Of a stretch of DNA of 64,000 nt, positions 49,933 through 62,568 are shown piece by piece. Numbering within the stretch: the stretch's first letter is position 1; each line of letters begins with the position of its first letter. The notes under the pieces were generated by a model. It saw only the letters and a program-made list of their open reading frames with translations. It made no database searches and was not told the DNA's origin. The DNA is from Pachypanchax playfairii (taxonomy: Eukaryota; Chordata; Actinopteri; Cyprinodontiformes; Aplocheilidae): contig SSNP01000109.1 of NCBI GenBank assembly GCA_006937955.1, forward strand, positions 731,037 to 795,036, written 5' to 3'. Position numbers and translations under genes: made by a program.

Positions 49933-51454
49933 TTAAGACACTGCAGAAAGTTTGTGGTTTCTGAATATTTTATTCATTCACTGTCTTTTTTTTCCTTTTG
50001 TTTTTATTCAACTTGGAAGACATCTTAGTCAAGACAAGGTTCTGAATAGTTTTGAGAATTGAATTTTAGCAGGTTGTTGAATCATGAGATGGTTTTGAAC
50101 AGATGCATCTTGTTCATTAGCTGACCAGGTGTCAAACTCGTCTCTTGTACCGTCTGTCAAAAAAAAAAACTGCTTATCTGTAAAAACCATTCGATTCACT
50201 TTTTAAATCCTTTTAGTTTTTTAGTGTGAAAATGTGAGTGTTAAGAATAATTTGGTGTCTTGATTTGATTTAACTCTTTATGGTTACAAAAGGCTCGTTT
50301 TTCTTTCAACAGATTGGATTATCACATATTTCTAAGAAACTTAGATGCCTTGTAGAGAAACTCTTGAAATGTTTTATGTACAGCTTCAGTTTAATTTTTA
50401 CTGTTAATATTTTGATTATCTTGCTTTCTAAATTAAACTTCATTGCAAAATAATTTTTTTAAATAATACAAAAGTTCTGCTAAAAAAATATTTTGGCTAA
50501 AGGCTCCAGATTTAATGTGGAGCAGTTGGCATGTGGGATGAAAATATCCACGATAATCCCAATTTGTCTTATGCTAAAACTTACTCCTGTATTTTATTTT
50601 ATTTTCACACAAAGTAATATTTCATGTGTTAGCATTTCTAAAATGACTCATTAAAGCCTTGGAGTCTCATTAGAAACTGTGTAAATCATGTATTTCACCC
50701 GTTAGATTGTTGCTCCGCCCCCTGCAGAGTTTCTGGACTCAGCTATAATGTAATAAACCCTGATGGAGGCTGCTGAAAAATACATTGTTTTGTGTCTTTG
50801 TTCTCACGCCTCGGTCAGGGACGCACAACAGCATATACATGGTTTGTGCACTTCTTTTAAACTAAACTATGTGTTATTATGCTTTGATTTATAATTTATA
50901 AAAAGAAACTAGAAACTCCCAGTTTTATGCCTTTTCCCTGTGGGACATTTTAATATTCAAGGTTTCTTCTATAGGCTATAGAATATACATGTTGATCTCT
51001 TTTAAAACAGATTATTTAATCATTTGAAGCTTTTTATCATGTGATAATCCAAATTACAACATTAATTGTTTATTCAGAGAGTGATCTGCAAGCCACCTTC
51101 CTCATTACAGCTTAAAAACTGCACTTTTAATCTTAAACAGGAAAACAAAATTTCTCCACAAACTCAGTGATTACCATGTGTTGCTGTTATAAGATGTCCG
51201 AAACATTAACAGTTTTTTTAAACATACAGATTTGTGTTCGAGAATACGATTTTGGAAAAGTACCAAAACCTTGACACATTTCTCACCATGCTTTTGGCCT
51301 TCCGAAAATACAAAAGGAAGGAGTTCCTCTCAGATCCATCAGCAGTAGCAGCATTCAGCAACATGTAACATTGTCAAACACCTTAGCAAACATTTTAAAT
51401 CTGCTGGCTGGCAACATCCCACATTATATACAGAATGTCACATGAAGCTGGCAC
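49933..51454. other. 3' UTR and spacer after locus G
   Basis: AT-rich, with no coding frame or recognisable repeat family before the satellite begins. Confidence 0.5.
50752..50757 (+). terminator. Possible poly(A) signal, locus G
   Basis: AATAAA about 820 bases after the stop. Weaker ATTAAA hexamers lie nearer (about 50433 and 50651). Confidence 0.35.
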
Positions 51455-53725
51455 CAAGAGAAACCATCATTGCCAGGAAAGACCGTTGTCATCGGATGAA
51501 ACCATCGTCATCAGGAGAAACCATCATCATCATCAGAAGAAACTGTCGTCATCAGGAGAAACCATTATCATTATCATCAGAAGAAACCGTCATCATTGGG
51601 AGAAACCATCGTCATCAGGAGAAACCATCATCATCATCAGAAGAAACTGTCGTCATCAGGAGAAACCATTATCATTATCATCAGAAGAAACCGTCATCAT
51701 TGGGAGAAACCATCGTCATCAGGAGAAACCATCATCATCATCATCAGAAGAAACTGTCGTCATCAAGAGAAACCATTATCATTATCATCAGAAGAAACCG
51801 TCATCATTGGGAGAAACCATCGTCATCAGGAGAAACCATCATCATCATCATCAGAAGAAACTGTCGTCGTTTGGAGAAACCATCATCATCATAATCAGGA
51901 GAAACCATCATCAGGAGAAACCATCATCATCATCAGAAGAAACTGTCGTCATCTGGAGAAACCATCATCATCATCATCAGGAGAAACCATCATCATCATC
52001 ATCATCTGGAGAAACCATCATCATCATCATCAGGAGAAACCATCATCATCATCAGAAGAGACTGTCGTCATCTGGAGAAACCATCATCATCATCAGAAGA
52101 AACCATCATCATCATCAGGAGAAACCATCATCATCATCAGGAGAAACCATCATCATCATCAGGAGCAACCATCATCATCATCAGAAGAAACTGTCATCAG
52201 CGGATGAAACCATCGTCATCAGGAGAAATCATCATCAGAAGAAACTGTCGTCATCTGGAGAAACCATCATCATCAGGAGCAACCATCATCATCATCAGAA
52301 GAAACTGTCGTCATCAGGAGAAACCATCATCATCATCAGAAGAAACTGTCGTCGTCAGGAGAAACCATCATCATCAAGAGAAACCATCATCATCATCAGG
52401 AGAAACCATCATCATCATCAGAAGAAACTGTCGTCGCCAGGAGAAACCATCATCTTCAGGAGAAACCATCATCATCATCAGGAGCAACCAACATCATCAT
52501 CAGGAGAAACCATCATCATCATCAGAAGAAACTGTCGTCATCAGGAGAAACCATCATTATCATCAGAAGAAACCATCATCATCATCAGGAGAAACCATCA
52601 TCATCATCAGGAGAAACCATCATCATCATCATCAGGAGCAACCATCATCATCATCAGAAGAAACTGTCGTCGTCAGGAGAAACCATCATCGTCATCATCT
52701 GGAGAAACCATCATCATCATCAGAAGAAACCGTCATCATCGGATGAAACCATCGTCATCAGGAGAAACCATCATCATCATCAGGAGAAACTGTCGTCATC
52801 AGGAGAAACCATTATCATTATCATCAGAAGAAACTGTCGTCGTCAGGAGAAACCATCATCGTCATCATCTGGAGAAACCATCATCATCATCAGAAGAAAC
52901 CGTCATCATCGGATGAAACCATCGTCATCAGGAGAAACCATCATCATCATCAGAAGAAACTGTCGTCGCCAGGAGAAACCATCATCTTCAGGAGAAACCA
53001 TCATCATCATCAGAAGAAACCGTCATCATCGGATGAAACCATCGTCATCAGGAGAAACCATCATCATCATCAGAAGAAACTGTCATCATCAGGAGAAACC
53101 ATTATCATTATCATCAGAAGAAACCATCATCATCATCAGGAGAAACCATCATTATCATCAGAAGAAACCATCATCATCATCAGGAGAAACCATCATCATC
53201 ATCAGGAGAAACCATCATCATCATCAGGAGCAACCATCATCATCATCAGAAGAAACTGTCGTCGTCAGGAGAAACCATCATCGTCATCATCTGGAGAAAC
53301 CATCATCATCATCAGAAGAAACCGTCGTCATCAGGAGAAACCATCATTATCATCAGAAGAAACCATCATCATCATCAGGAGAAACCATCATCATCATCAG
53401 GAGAAACCATCATCATCATCAGGAGCAACCATCATCATCATCAGAAGAAACTGTCGTCGTCAGGAGAAACCATCATCGTCATCATCTGGAGAAACCATCA
53501 TCATCATCAGAAGAAACCGTCATCATCGGATGAAACCATCGTCATCTGGAGAAACCATCATCATCATCAGAAGAAACCGTCATCATCGGATGAAACCATC
53601 GTCATCAGGAGAAACCATCATCATCATCAGAAGAAACTGTCATCATCAGGAGAAACCATCATCATCATCAGAAGAAACCGTCATCATTGGGAGAAACCAT
53701 CGTCATCAGGAGAAACCAACAGTCA
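51455..53725 (+). repeat. ATC-rich minisatellite of about 2.3 kb
   Basis: Irregular tandem units alternate ATC runs with GGAGAAACC or GAAGAAACTGTCGTC. Typical unit: CATCATCATCAGGAGAAAC with variable numbers of CAT. Higher-order blocks recur, for example 'gtcatcatcggatgaaacca'. Units are not multiples of three, so forward translation cycles through HHHH, IIII and SSSS and stays open in all frames (longest 493 codons). No splice context or conserved domain supports coding. Confidence 0.95.
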
Positions 53726-55060
53726 AGAAAGTAAGATGAAGCTCTAAAGGACAGGATTAGTTTCATTCTGGACCAGATTTGGGACCTGCTTTGTGGTCAA
53801 TCTCTACATGGAGGAGGTGGAAAAAAGAATCTTGAACTCCTAGAAGGGAACAACACTGAGCCACTGGTTCAGATATGTTTCAAATATGTAGATCCCTTCA
53901 CAAAACAACATTGAATTTACCTGAGAGGTTGTTAAGGACAACCAGCTGCATATCCTGAACAGTTGGAGGATGATGGAGACCTGAAGATAAAACACCCAAA
54001 CACAAACCGAGTGATGAACCCAGCCCAGTGCAGTGAGGGCTGTTCAGACCTCTACAGAAAGGAAACTGTCAGGATATTTAATACCCCTAAGTTAAATAAC
54101 TTTTAATCAACAAAAGAACACCAATCAGACACAGGGGTATGGTTGCCTTGCAAGGGAGAGAGCTTTTCAGGCAAGCTGAAGACAACTCTGCCTAAAAACT
54201 TCTCATCCTTGCTCATTTATTGATAAAGACACACAACATCTGGAGGATGCAGAGGGGGAGTAAGCTTGGGTCAGGTAATAAAGTCAGAGTGGAATAAACA
54301 ACCACACCTGTGGATAAACAGTAACAAGTCGTAAACCAACTGGTTTCTAAGATAAAGACAGAAGTGTTTATACAAGTCAAGGAAAATTTAGATCACTAAC
54401 TCCTGCAACATGACCTGTAACCTTTTCAAAACATTGTAAAACCTTAAAATCTCCAACAGAAACTAAACCACCAGACTCAATACACAACTCAGGACATCCA
54501 GCTCTTCAGATAAAGGACATGCTGTGGGGACAGTAATGTCCACATTTTGGACAGAGAGGACAGATGACTTGAAACTGGAAGCCAGAATGTTAAGAGGTAA
54601 AATCCTACATTAAACAGAGAAGGTGGACAGTCTCAGGTCCTACTTATCTAACACTTACAATACTGCATTGTCTCTACGTCCACGACAGTTTCAAAACAAT
54701 CAAGGTAGTGAAACAGTTGATTACAGCTCCTTGCATAACTAGTCACAGGTAACAATGACTTAACGATTCTCAGGAGGGACAGGTGTGTCATCAGCCCTTG
54801 ATCACAACTTCTGATAAGCCTGGAACTCTCAAACCATGATCAGAACTGAAGATGAAAGGTGAAAGGTTTTCCAGAGACAGAAAAGTCGATTTAAAAGCAG
54901 AACTAGTTGGAATGAGCTGTAATACCCCTCCCAGACGGCAGGTGCGCTGCAGAGTTAGCAGATACTCTTCTGCTTCGCTTGTTCGCCTTTGTTGTTACCA
55001 GGTTGATGTTAATCGAGTAGAAGTGAGTGTAAACTCGCGTGCTGGTTAGTGATTTTCTAC
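53726..55060. other. Spacer between the minisatellite and locus H
   Basis: Low-complexity-free intergenic sequence. I recognise no gene, transposon terminus or RNA. Confidence 0.4.
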
Positions 55061-55068
55061 CAGTTTTT

Positions 55069-55077
55069 TTTCCCGCC
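55069..55077. promoter_or_regulatory. E2F-like site, locus H promoter
   Basis: TTTCCCGCC, an E2F consensus match, lies 40 bases before a candidate 5' exon. Confidence 0.35.
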
Positions 55078-55117
55078 GTGTTGGTAAACATTTTTGCGCG
55101 TGTCTGTCCTTTACAAT

Positions 55118-55215
55118 ATGCCTTTCACTTGCTTTGGGATAAAGAAAACAAACATCGAGGGTGAAAACCTGCCCAGCCACGCTGCTGTGCCATCCTCCGT
55201 CCCTCCTCCTGCCAG
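55118..55215 (+). other. Candidate 5' exon of locus H with an upstream ORF
   Basis: A strong donor (CCAG then GTGAGT) ends this stretch. It opens with an ATG frame (MPFTCFGIKKTNIEG...). Splicing to the acceptor at 55408 puts that frame into a stop that overlaps the main ATG at 55411 by a few bases. It would then be a short overlapping upstream ORF, not part of the protein. Confidence 0.4.
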
Positions 55216-55410
55216 GTGAGTGAAGAGTCACCGGGACTGTAAGGTGTGGCACAAAGGAATGACTTCTCACCATTAAAATCGACTTTTAGAAGAGGAAGTG
55301 TTGTTACTCGGATGGTTTTACCTGAAAGGTGAGAGACCTTTTCCTTGTATGTCTTAATTACTCTCCCCAGATGTTGACGGAACACCTGCGTTGTTTCTCT
55401 GTGTTCAGTT

Positions 55411-58400
55411 ATGTCTTCTGAGGACACTCTTGACATCCAACTGTCAGAACTGGGATTTCCGCGCGTCCTGCCACCAGAAGAGACTTCAAGACCTTCAGAT
55501 AAGTCGGATTCGAGCTGTCCCACCTCGATGGCGGACTCTCTCAAACGGAGACGGAAGGTCACACCTGGACAAGAAGCAGGTGCAGCAACGCAGATCCCCT
55601 CAGACCCCCAACAGACCCGGACATTAACCTGTAAACCTCCGAGTCGGAGGGGGAGTCAACAAGACGTTAATGGGACAGAATCCACGGAGGACCGTCCCGC
55701 TTTAGAGTGTCCACAGTCGGTCAATCAGCAGGAAAAAGCTCGTGGACAGAGAACTGAGCACGAGCGTAAACAGGACGCTGATGAGGACTCGGACGACAGT
55801 GACGTTTCAGAGACGTATGAGGATGAAGAGCAGGATGAGGAGGAAGATGAGGACGAGGAGGAAGATTTAAGCAACGGTAATAAAACTAAATGCTTTACTG
55901 GTTTCAAATGTCAGCTGGGACTTGAAGAATAAATAAATAACAGCTGTGAGGAAATTAATTATAGGCTAATAACCTAATCAAACATTTCAAAGTAAAATAA
56001 CGATGAGTTTCTTCTTAAGGAAAATATTTTGCATGGAGGAGAAATTTAAAGTGTTCTGAATTGGCCCGATGTGGAAGCGGTGGACACTGAACAGTCTTTT
56101 CTCAGCTCGTGCTGCTGTACAATTTAGTGTCTCAGTTTCCCAGAAATGTGCAGTGTGTCTTTTTGTTACTGTGTTTCAGACACACACACCAGCGTCTGAG
56201 CGTTAACCCTGATGGAGACGACAGCTTCTCCTGCAGGAGTTCACACTAATCCTTCAATTTGATGGGAAATAAATCTCCATCTTTGTGGTCGTCACTTTCA
56301 TATAATGACAAAATATCGACAGAAAAATGGGCATTTTTAAAAAATGAACATTCAGATAAATGCAGTGGATTTAATGTTTATTAAACTGATTTAAAACATT
56401 TTTACTATCATCTAAACCAGTTGAGCTTCAACTGGTGGCTCCCGGGCCGTATCAGGCCTGCTAGCTCATTTCTTCTGTCTTACTAAGTGTTTCCTTTACA
56501 CCGGTTTTTCACACAAAACGGAGTTAGTTGTACCTGCACTCAAAAAAGCTTAATGATATCTGTAGCTGTAGCCAATCAGAGTGCTCGCTCACGTCACCAA
56601 AACTCTGCACGGCTCCACGCTTTTTACCACCTGCGTAATAAACTGAAGATTGTTCCTGATGTCTGAGACAGAATTGATCCAGTGATTAATCAGAACTACA
56701 GCTGAGAAGCTTGAAACGTTGTAGCTCAGTGGGATCCAGGAAGTGTCGTGAACCCAAAGATCCAGAGTCAGTTTCTGTTTTTATTTTCTGTCTTGACCAG
56801 GGGTCGGCAACCCGCGGCTCCGGAGCCGCATGCGGCGGCTCTTTCATCCTTATGTTGTGGCTCTGCATGGCTTGGAAAAAGAAATTATAAGCGTCCGATT
56901 GAAGTGTATGTTATTTGTCTCAAAAACGCGTATCATGTCTTCTTATTAAGTCAAAGTTTTTAACTTGTTTCTTCAGGCCTTGCGCAATTTCGGTGATCAG
57001 CATTCGCCTTCTTAAGAGACGTTTGACAGCACTTGACGTGTCAGCAGGCAGCCGGCATGCGCGGAAAGCCCAGCGACACCAAAACTGCACAATATCTGAA
57101 CAAAGTATTTTATTTGTTTGTTCGTTTGTTTAATTTTAGTTGTAAATTGTAAGATTATTGTGATCTCGAAATATAAAAATATAGCAGCTATTCTCCACAA
57201 TGAACTACGTCAAAAACAAACACCGCTCACGCCTCACAGACGGCAGCTTACAGTCCCGCGTAAAGATGAAAGGGACTTCCTATAGCCCTGATTGGCAGAC
57301 GCTGTGTGGAGAGTTCCAGGAGCAGAAGTCCAGGTAAAACCAGGTAAAAATAAATATTCAGGCAGTTATTTTGCAAATATTTATTTTCATTGTTCAGTGA
57401 AATATTGCTCCATTGTATTTTTAAATTCAGGTCAAGGCTCCGCTACACGCTCCGAAAGCCCAAAGGATGACGGCTCACGGCATTTGTGTTTGCAAGATGG
57501 ATAATTTCAGCTTTTTGATTCATTTGAAACAAACCTTCAACTCTGCAATTTTTCTTTTTCTTTGTAAGAGTTTAAAATGTGTTCATTTAATAAATAAAAT
57601 TTCATTTTCTGAAACATGAATACTGCATGGATTTCATAAGAAACACTATTTTACAAGTGTGAAGATGTATATATAGGCTAACATCATTTCAGATGTCAAA
57701 AAGTCTTTGCGGCTTCCAGTGTTGTCTTTTCCGTGGAAACCGGGTCCAAATGGCTCTTCAGGTTGCCGACCCCTGGTCTTGACTAAATTCAGATCTACAA
57801 CTACATTTTTTTACTTTCTACATCTAATCTAGTGAGACATCAAACAACATGACAAAAATCATCTATTTATGATTAAAAAAAACAAAATACAGCTATAGTT
57901 AGCAGGAATGTGTCAAATTAAAGGCCAACGCTTCCTGTTTTTAAAGGGTTGCGTGTATTGGTCAAATTTAGTTGATGCGTCCTGATATTTACTGTTAATA
58001 TGGATCAGAACAAGCGCAGGTTGAAATCATCAAACATCTGACTGATAAAAGGGTAAAAAACCTTTTAAAGCCACTATAAGGTTTTAGAAGTTTAAGGATT
58101 CCAGTTTGAGTCTGTTTATTATAAAATTAGATTTTTTCCTGCTTGCTGACTTTGCATCCTCGACTCTCTCCTCTTTTCCACAGAACCAAGTAATTTAGGT
58201 GACTTCCGGTGCAGCGTCTGCGACCTTCAGCTGCCCTCCAAGTTTAAGCTCCAGGACCACATGAACCTGCACACCGGAGCGCGCCCCTACTGCTGCGCCG
58301 AGTGCGGGAAGCGCTTCTGTCAGATATACAACTACCGAGTGCATCTTCGGACGCACGCCAAGGTCAAAGTGGAGCGTATCTGGTGTCGCATCTGTCTGAC

Positions 58401-61400
58401 GGGCTTCGGCACACTGGAGCAGCTGAAGCGCCACCTGTCCAGAACTCACCTAGAGGACCAGTTTTATGAGTGCGACTTGTGCAAGCGTGTATTTACCTCC
58501 CTGAAGGACTGCGAGAAACACGTGCAGATACACAAGTGCATGGTGAATATTGTGTGTGACGTCTGTGGCCGCAATTTCCGTTCTGAAAAGTCTCTGGCTC
58601 GTCACAAGAAGAGGAGGTGCCTGCGCAGCTTCAAGTGCACCGACTGCTCGGAGACGTTCCCTAAGAAGAACGCTCTCCTGAAGCACAGCTTCTCCCACCT
58701 CGGCCTTCTGCCTTACACCTGCCTCCGCTGCCGCTGCCACTTCCGACTCGCCAAGCTCTACCGCAAACACAAGTGCGAGCCGCAGCGCGTCCACTGTGTG
58801 GCGTGTCTGAGGGAGTTTCTCAGTCAGGAAGAATTCCAGCAGCACAAAAAAGACACCGGCTGCTGGGGGAACCAGGAACCCAACCAGAAAACCAACGAGA
58901 TCCGGTGTCTGGAGTGTGGGCAGAGGTTCGAAACCTCAGAGGAGCTGAAGCAGCATGCCGGAGCTCACCAGAGGGTGCTGAAGTGTGCTGAGTGTGGGAA
59001 GGGGTTCAGGTCTGCTCTGCTGTTAATGTCCCACATGGGGGGTCACGCCGGACAGTCACCCTGCTTCTGTCAGAGCTGCGGACTGGGCTTCCCGTACCAG
59101 CAGAACTACGACAGCCATCTGAAAACCTGTGGGCAGATGCTGGAGCCTCCGGTGAGTGTGAGACATTTAAAGGATTTTTTTTAAAGAGGCCCTTCCATTA
59201 AAAACAGTTTTTCTGAGGTTTCTGTTGAATATTTTAGCTCCACAGGTGTTCTTACCTTCATAGTGGGTATGAAAACAGGTCAACAACTTCTCTTTCAGTT
59301 TTGATCTCTCAAACTACGCAGATGGTGATAAAACCCGAGTTCTCCCAAGTCCCAACGGCCTGTATCTGTTTCATCACAACTCCTTTGCTCTTTAGTATTC
59401 GGCAGCTCCCGCAATTGAAACCACACCTAGCATGCTGCTGGCTAAAAGCTGTAGCATAAGACGTAGCAAACTGGAAGAGACTACGTCTGCTGTTGCCATG
59501 CGCAGAGGGCAGGAAACAGTATACCTTGCTCTCATAGGCTAGTTTGTTAGCCAATCAGAGTCCAGCAAATTCGAACAATGAATATAAATGAGCTGCTGCC
59601 TGAAGCCTGACAAAACCAGACGAATTTTGATGCAGACAGATTGAAAGGTCTGTTAATCAGTGTTTCCTGACGTTTTTTAGATATAAAATGTTTCATATTA
59701 CTGGTTAATACTTAAGAAATAACCACAAAGTCCTGAAATCTGTATGAAATGGCCCCTTTAACAAATAAGTAACAAGTACTTAAACAGAGTTTAACAGGTA
59801 AAAGTGAAGCGTTACTGTATTTTGTAGGTGTTTGACTGAGATGTTCGCTGCTCCCGTTGTTCTGGTTGAAAAAGGCCAAGATTTCTGCTTCTCTGTCGAG
59901 CTGCGGCTCAGAGAATTCAAACCCACTCGCGTCTCGTTCTTGTCCATGTCCGTGACTTCCTGCAGGAGGAAGTCACGGATGTCTGATGGATGCTGCCCCT
60001 CGGAGTCCGACGCAGCTGAAAGATCAATTCATACGTTTGATAAAAGAATTTTATGCAACTTATAAAAAGTGAGAATCTGTAAAAACAAATCTTGTCCAAA
60101 TTAGAGAAGATCTGCCTTTGATCTGCTGCTTTAACCAAGAGCCGCCGCTGGTATCCGCCATTAGAGTCTCCATCACTGATGAAACTGCACGCATGATGAA
60201 ATTCACACGCGCTGAGGTTTGTATGTTTATTAAATTACTGATCAGAGCAGCTGATAACGAGTATTTCATCAGTATTTCATCCATCTGCCAAAAACACAAC
60301 AAACATTAGGGCTGGGTATCACTCCTAATTTCCTGAATCGATTCGATTCGATTCACAAGAGCAAAAATTGATTCGATTTCGATTAATTTCGATTCGATTC
60401 AATATCGATTCTTTTTTCAGATATTTCTGTCACATTAGTATTTCTTGAATATCAGACATTCGTAGATGGCAATTTTTATGAAATGCTGAAGCAGCCTTTC
60501 AACAGTGCGTATTTTATATACATTTAATATTCATGTTTTCATTAAAAATATCCAGAAGCAGTGGCATGTGGCATAACTGTAACAAAAGGAAATGTATATT
60601 TTTTAAAAATCGATTTAGTGCTTTATGAATCGATTATAGATTTTTTATTCTTAAATCGATTTAAATCGATTAATCGATTTTTTAAACCCAGCCCTAACAA
60701 ACATTCACTTAAAATTAAAATCAATTAGAAGAACTTCAAAAATATGTAAAAAATACATGTAATCTATAGAAGTTCAGCTTTAAAGACAACTAATTAATGG
60801 TCTGAAACCGACTGACAGCTGTTGCTACACCTTGTTTTTACTCAGACCTCAATCCACTGAACTCACAGTTGATCTGAAACTATCGTTCTGATTGTTTTGC
60901 GTAAAACACTGACTTGTTTTCAGAAATGTCTTCATCCACACAGAAACAAAAAACTACCCTAAATGCTGCAGTAACAGGCTCTGACATTGTTTTCAAACGA
61001 CTGTCTACTGTTTCAGAATAATTTCACTCTGAAACCTGATGATGAAAAAGATCATATCAGCTGTGATAAATCCACATCTTCTTCATTCTTCCTCTGTTTT
61101 ATTGTTTCGATGCTTACAGCACGTTCCACGTACTTCATCATCTCCAGAATTCTTCATCGTGATCTGGACTTTAAACGCGTGACACTTGAAATTAAATATC
61201 TGATGATTTATTAGGGTCCAAACAACCTGTTGTAATGTTCACTGATACTGAAAACGTTTGGGAGATATTTTGCCGCGTTTGTTTACATGTTGACAGAATC
61301 TTGTTCCTGTGTGGATGCTACTGAAAGTTCTTAAAGTCATGGCCAATAACCCGGATATTAAAAATGTCTGAACTAATTCCAAACACATTAACAAGGCGGA

Positions 61401-62382
61401 GAGTTTGAGTTTCTTCTGAACGACCACCTGTTCAAACTGCTGCTGTGTTTACTCATGAAACCAGTTCTGTTTGAGTTGGATTAACATCACCTTGATGTTG
61501 ACTCTCCAGGGGATCGGGGTTTATTCAGAATACAGTAGAAGGTTCTGGAACTCGTTTGGTGTTTACACTCTATAGTGAAAGATTTAAAACATGATCCAAC
61601 TTTAAATCCAGTTTGCATCCGGTTGAAGTGGTTTACTGATGTTTTTCTTGTTTTTGTCATGTCAGAGCGTTCTGAAGAAGCGCAGGGACTCGAAGAGCTC
61701 TCTGCCTGAGAATCTTCTCCCCAAAAAACCCAAAGCCGACTCGACGAGTACAGCTGCTGCGCCTGATCCAGCGAGAGATTCCTGCAGTCCTGGATCTGGA
61801 ACAGATGGGTTGTGGACTCTGACTGTAGACGAGAAAACGTCTCCCAGTGTCAATCTGGTCTTGTTTGTTCCCATCTGTCCTCCTGGTGAGCTGCCACCTG
61901 CAGTCCAACAGACTCTCCCTGTCGCCACCGTGCAGGGTCTGTCTCCATCGCCGCTGTCAGGTAACGAAGTGCTCGGACTGAACGCTACTATTGGAGTGCC
62001 GCTGAACACCTCCATTGAACTGTTAACAGGGTTTAAGGGGGACGAGGAAGCACCTCTGGATTTATCTAAAAAGAGCGACTCACCCGAGTCTGCAGGGTCG
62101 GATGTCCCTCTCCTTCCAGTTAAAAGCGAACCGAGGGAGCTGGAATTCTCACAGCAGAATAATGATACTGAAAAACAAGAAGCTAAAATACCAGAGAACA
62201 ACGAAGAGCCTGAAAGGAGGTTCTGTAAAACCGAGCCGGCGGTTCTGTCTCCTCTCAGCGCTCAGTCAACACCTGAACTAACAGCAGACATCTCTCCGGG
62301 TTTAGGCCCGTGGTCATCCACATGCAAACAGCTGACTGACTGTGGATCAGACGAAAACATCAAAAAGGAAATGAACATCTGA
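55411..62382 (+). CDS. Locus H: 11-finger C2H2 protein with CtBP-type PLDLS motif, 3 coding exons
   Basis: Exons 55411-55876, 58184-59151 and 61666-62382 join in phases 1 and 0 to give about 716 residues. The start is the first Met after an acceptor (GTGTTCAG, 55408). Exon 1 is finger-free: a basic KRRRK patch, then a Glu/Asp run near its end. Exon 2 holds 11 C2H2 fingers (residues about 160-475) with short linkers. Only the first pair is joined by a classical TGxRPY linker, and several end in Cys. Exon 3 is disordered, with a basic start (LKKRRDSK), a PLDLSKK motif near residue 607 that matches the CtBP corepressor-binding consensus PxDLS, and SUMO-type VKSEP and IKKEM. This points to a nuclear transcriptional repressor. 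I do not recognise the orthologue. Confidence 0.85.
56798..57775 (+). mobile_element. hAT-type element with perfect 8-bp target duplication
   Basis: The ends are CAGGGGTCGGCAACC and GGTTGCCGACCCCTG, exact inverted repeats. GTCTTGAC occurs directly on both sides (56790-56797 and 57776-57783). The 978-bp element is too short for a full transposase, but a remnant of its C-terminal region remains at 57200-57337. Confidence 0.95.
57200..57337 (+). pseudogene. Remnant of hAT transposase C-terminus
   Basis: The frame reads MNYVKNKHRSRLTDGSLQSR, then YSPDWQTLCGEFQEQKS and a stop. The pattern KNK.RSRLTD..L, then PD, is that of the C-terminal dimerisation region of hAT transposases and their domesticated relatives. 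Only about 45 codons survive inside the element. Confidence 0.6.
59185..59757 (-). mobile_element. TTAA-flanked MITE, copy 4
   Basis: TTAA at 59181-59184 and 59758-59761. It matches copy 3 in reverse but lacks the nested Tc1 remnant. The left end lies only about 30 bases after exon 2 of locus H. Its right side is continuous with a copied piece of locus E. Confidence 0.85.
59762..60103 (-). pseudogene. Inverted, frameshifted copy of a locus E piggyBac-domain exon
   Basis: On the minus strand this repeats locus E from about 38785 to 39103: intron end, exon 38861-39044 (here about 60015 to 59822) and the start of the next intron. The copied exon has a short replacement after LQ that shifts the frame. 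Both adjoining donor sites read AT in place of GT. It cannot be spliced or translated as in locus E and lies antisense in intron 2 of locus H. Confidence 0.88.
60307..60696. mobile_element. 390-bp hAT-type MITE with perfect 8-bp target duplication
   Basis: Ends TAGGGCTGGGT and AACCCAGCCCTA are inverted repeats. ACAAACAT flanks both sides (60299-60306, 60697-60704). The interior is full of ATCGATT/GATTCGATT repeats that fold back. No coding capacity. Confidence 0.9.
60705..61665 (+). other. Distal part of intron 2 of locus H
   Basis: AT-rich, no recognised repeat or exon. It ends in a good acceptor (TTTTTGTCATGTCAG). Confidence 0.6.
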
Positions 62383-62568
62383 ATCAAGGAAATAAGATGC
62401 AACAGAAGGTTTAAAAAGCACATAGTGTTTTGCAATAACTGTAGACTAAAGAGGCACTGATATCTCCCACCGCTGAATATAAATACTGTGTAAACTTGAA
62501 ATATGATAAAGAACATTTATAGATCGACTGTTATTTGTTTTAGTCCCAAGCTTGAATGTATTTTAAAG

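Larger units (their letters stand above)
55877..58183 (+). other. Intron 1 of locus H
   Basis: 2.3 kb, donor GTAATA (weak) and acceptor CTCTTTTCCACAG. It contains the hAT element at 56798. The rest is AT-rich without recognised features. Confidence 0.75.

Noticed and set aside
51435..52916. 493-codon forward frame
   Set aside because: It lies in the ATC-rich minisatellite. All three frames are open, there is no domain, and the repeat unit is not a multiple of three.
51455..53725. CRISPR array
   Set aside because: Units are simple-sequence derived, irregular and lack unique spacers; the context is eukaryotic.
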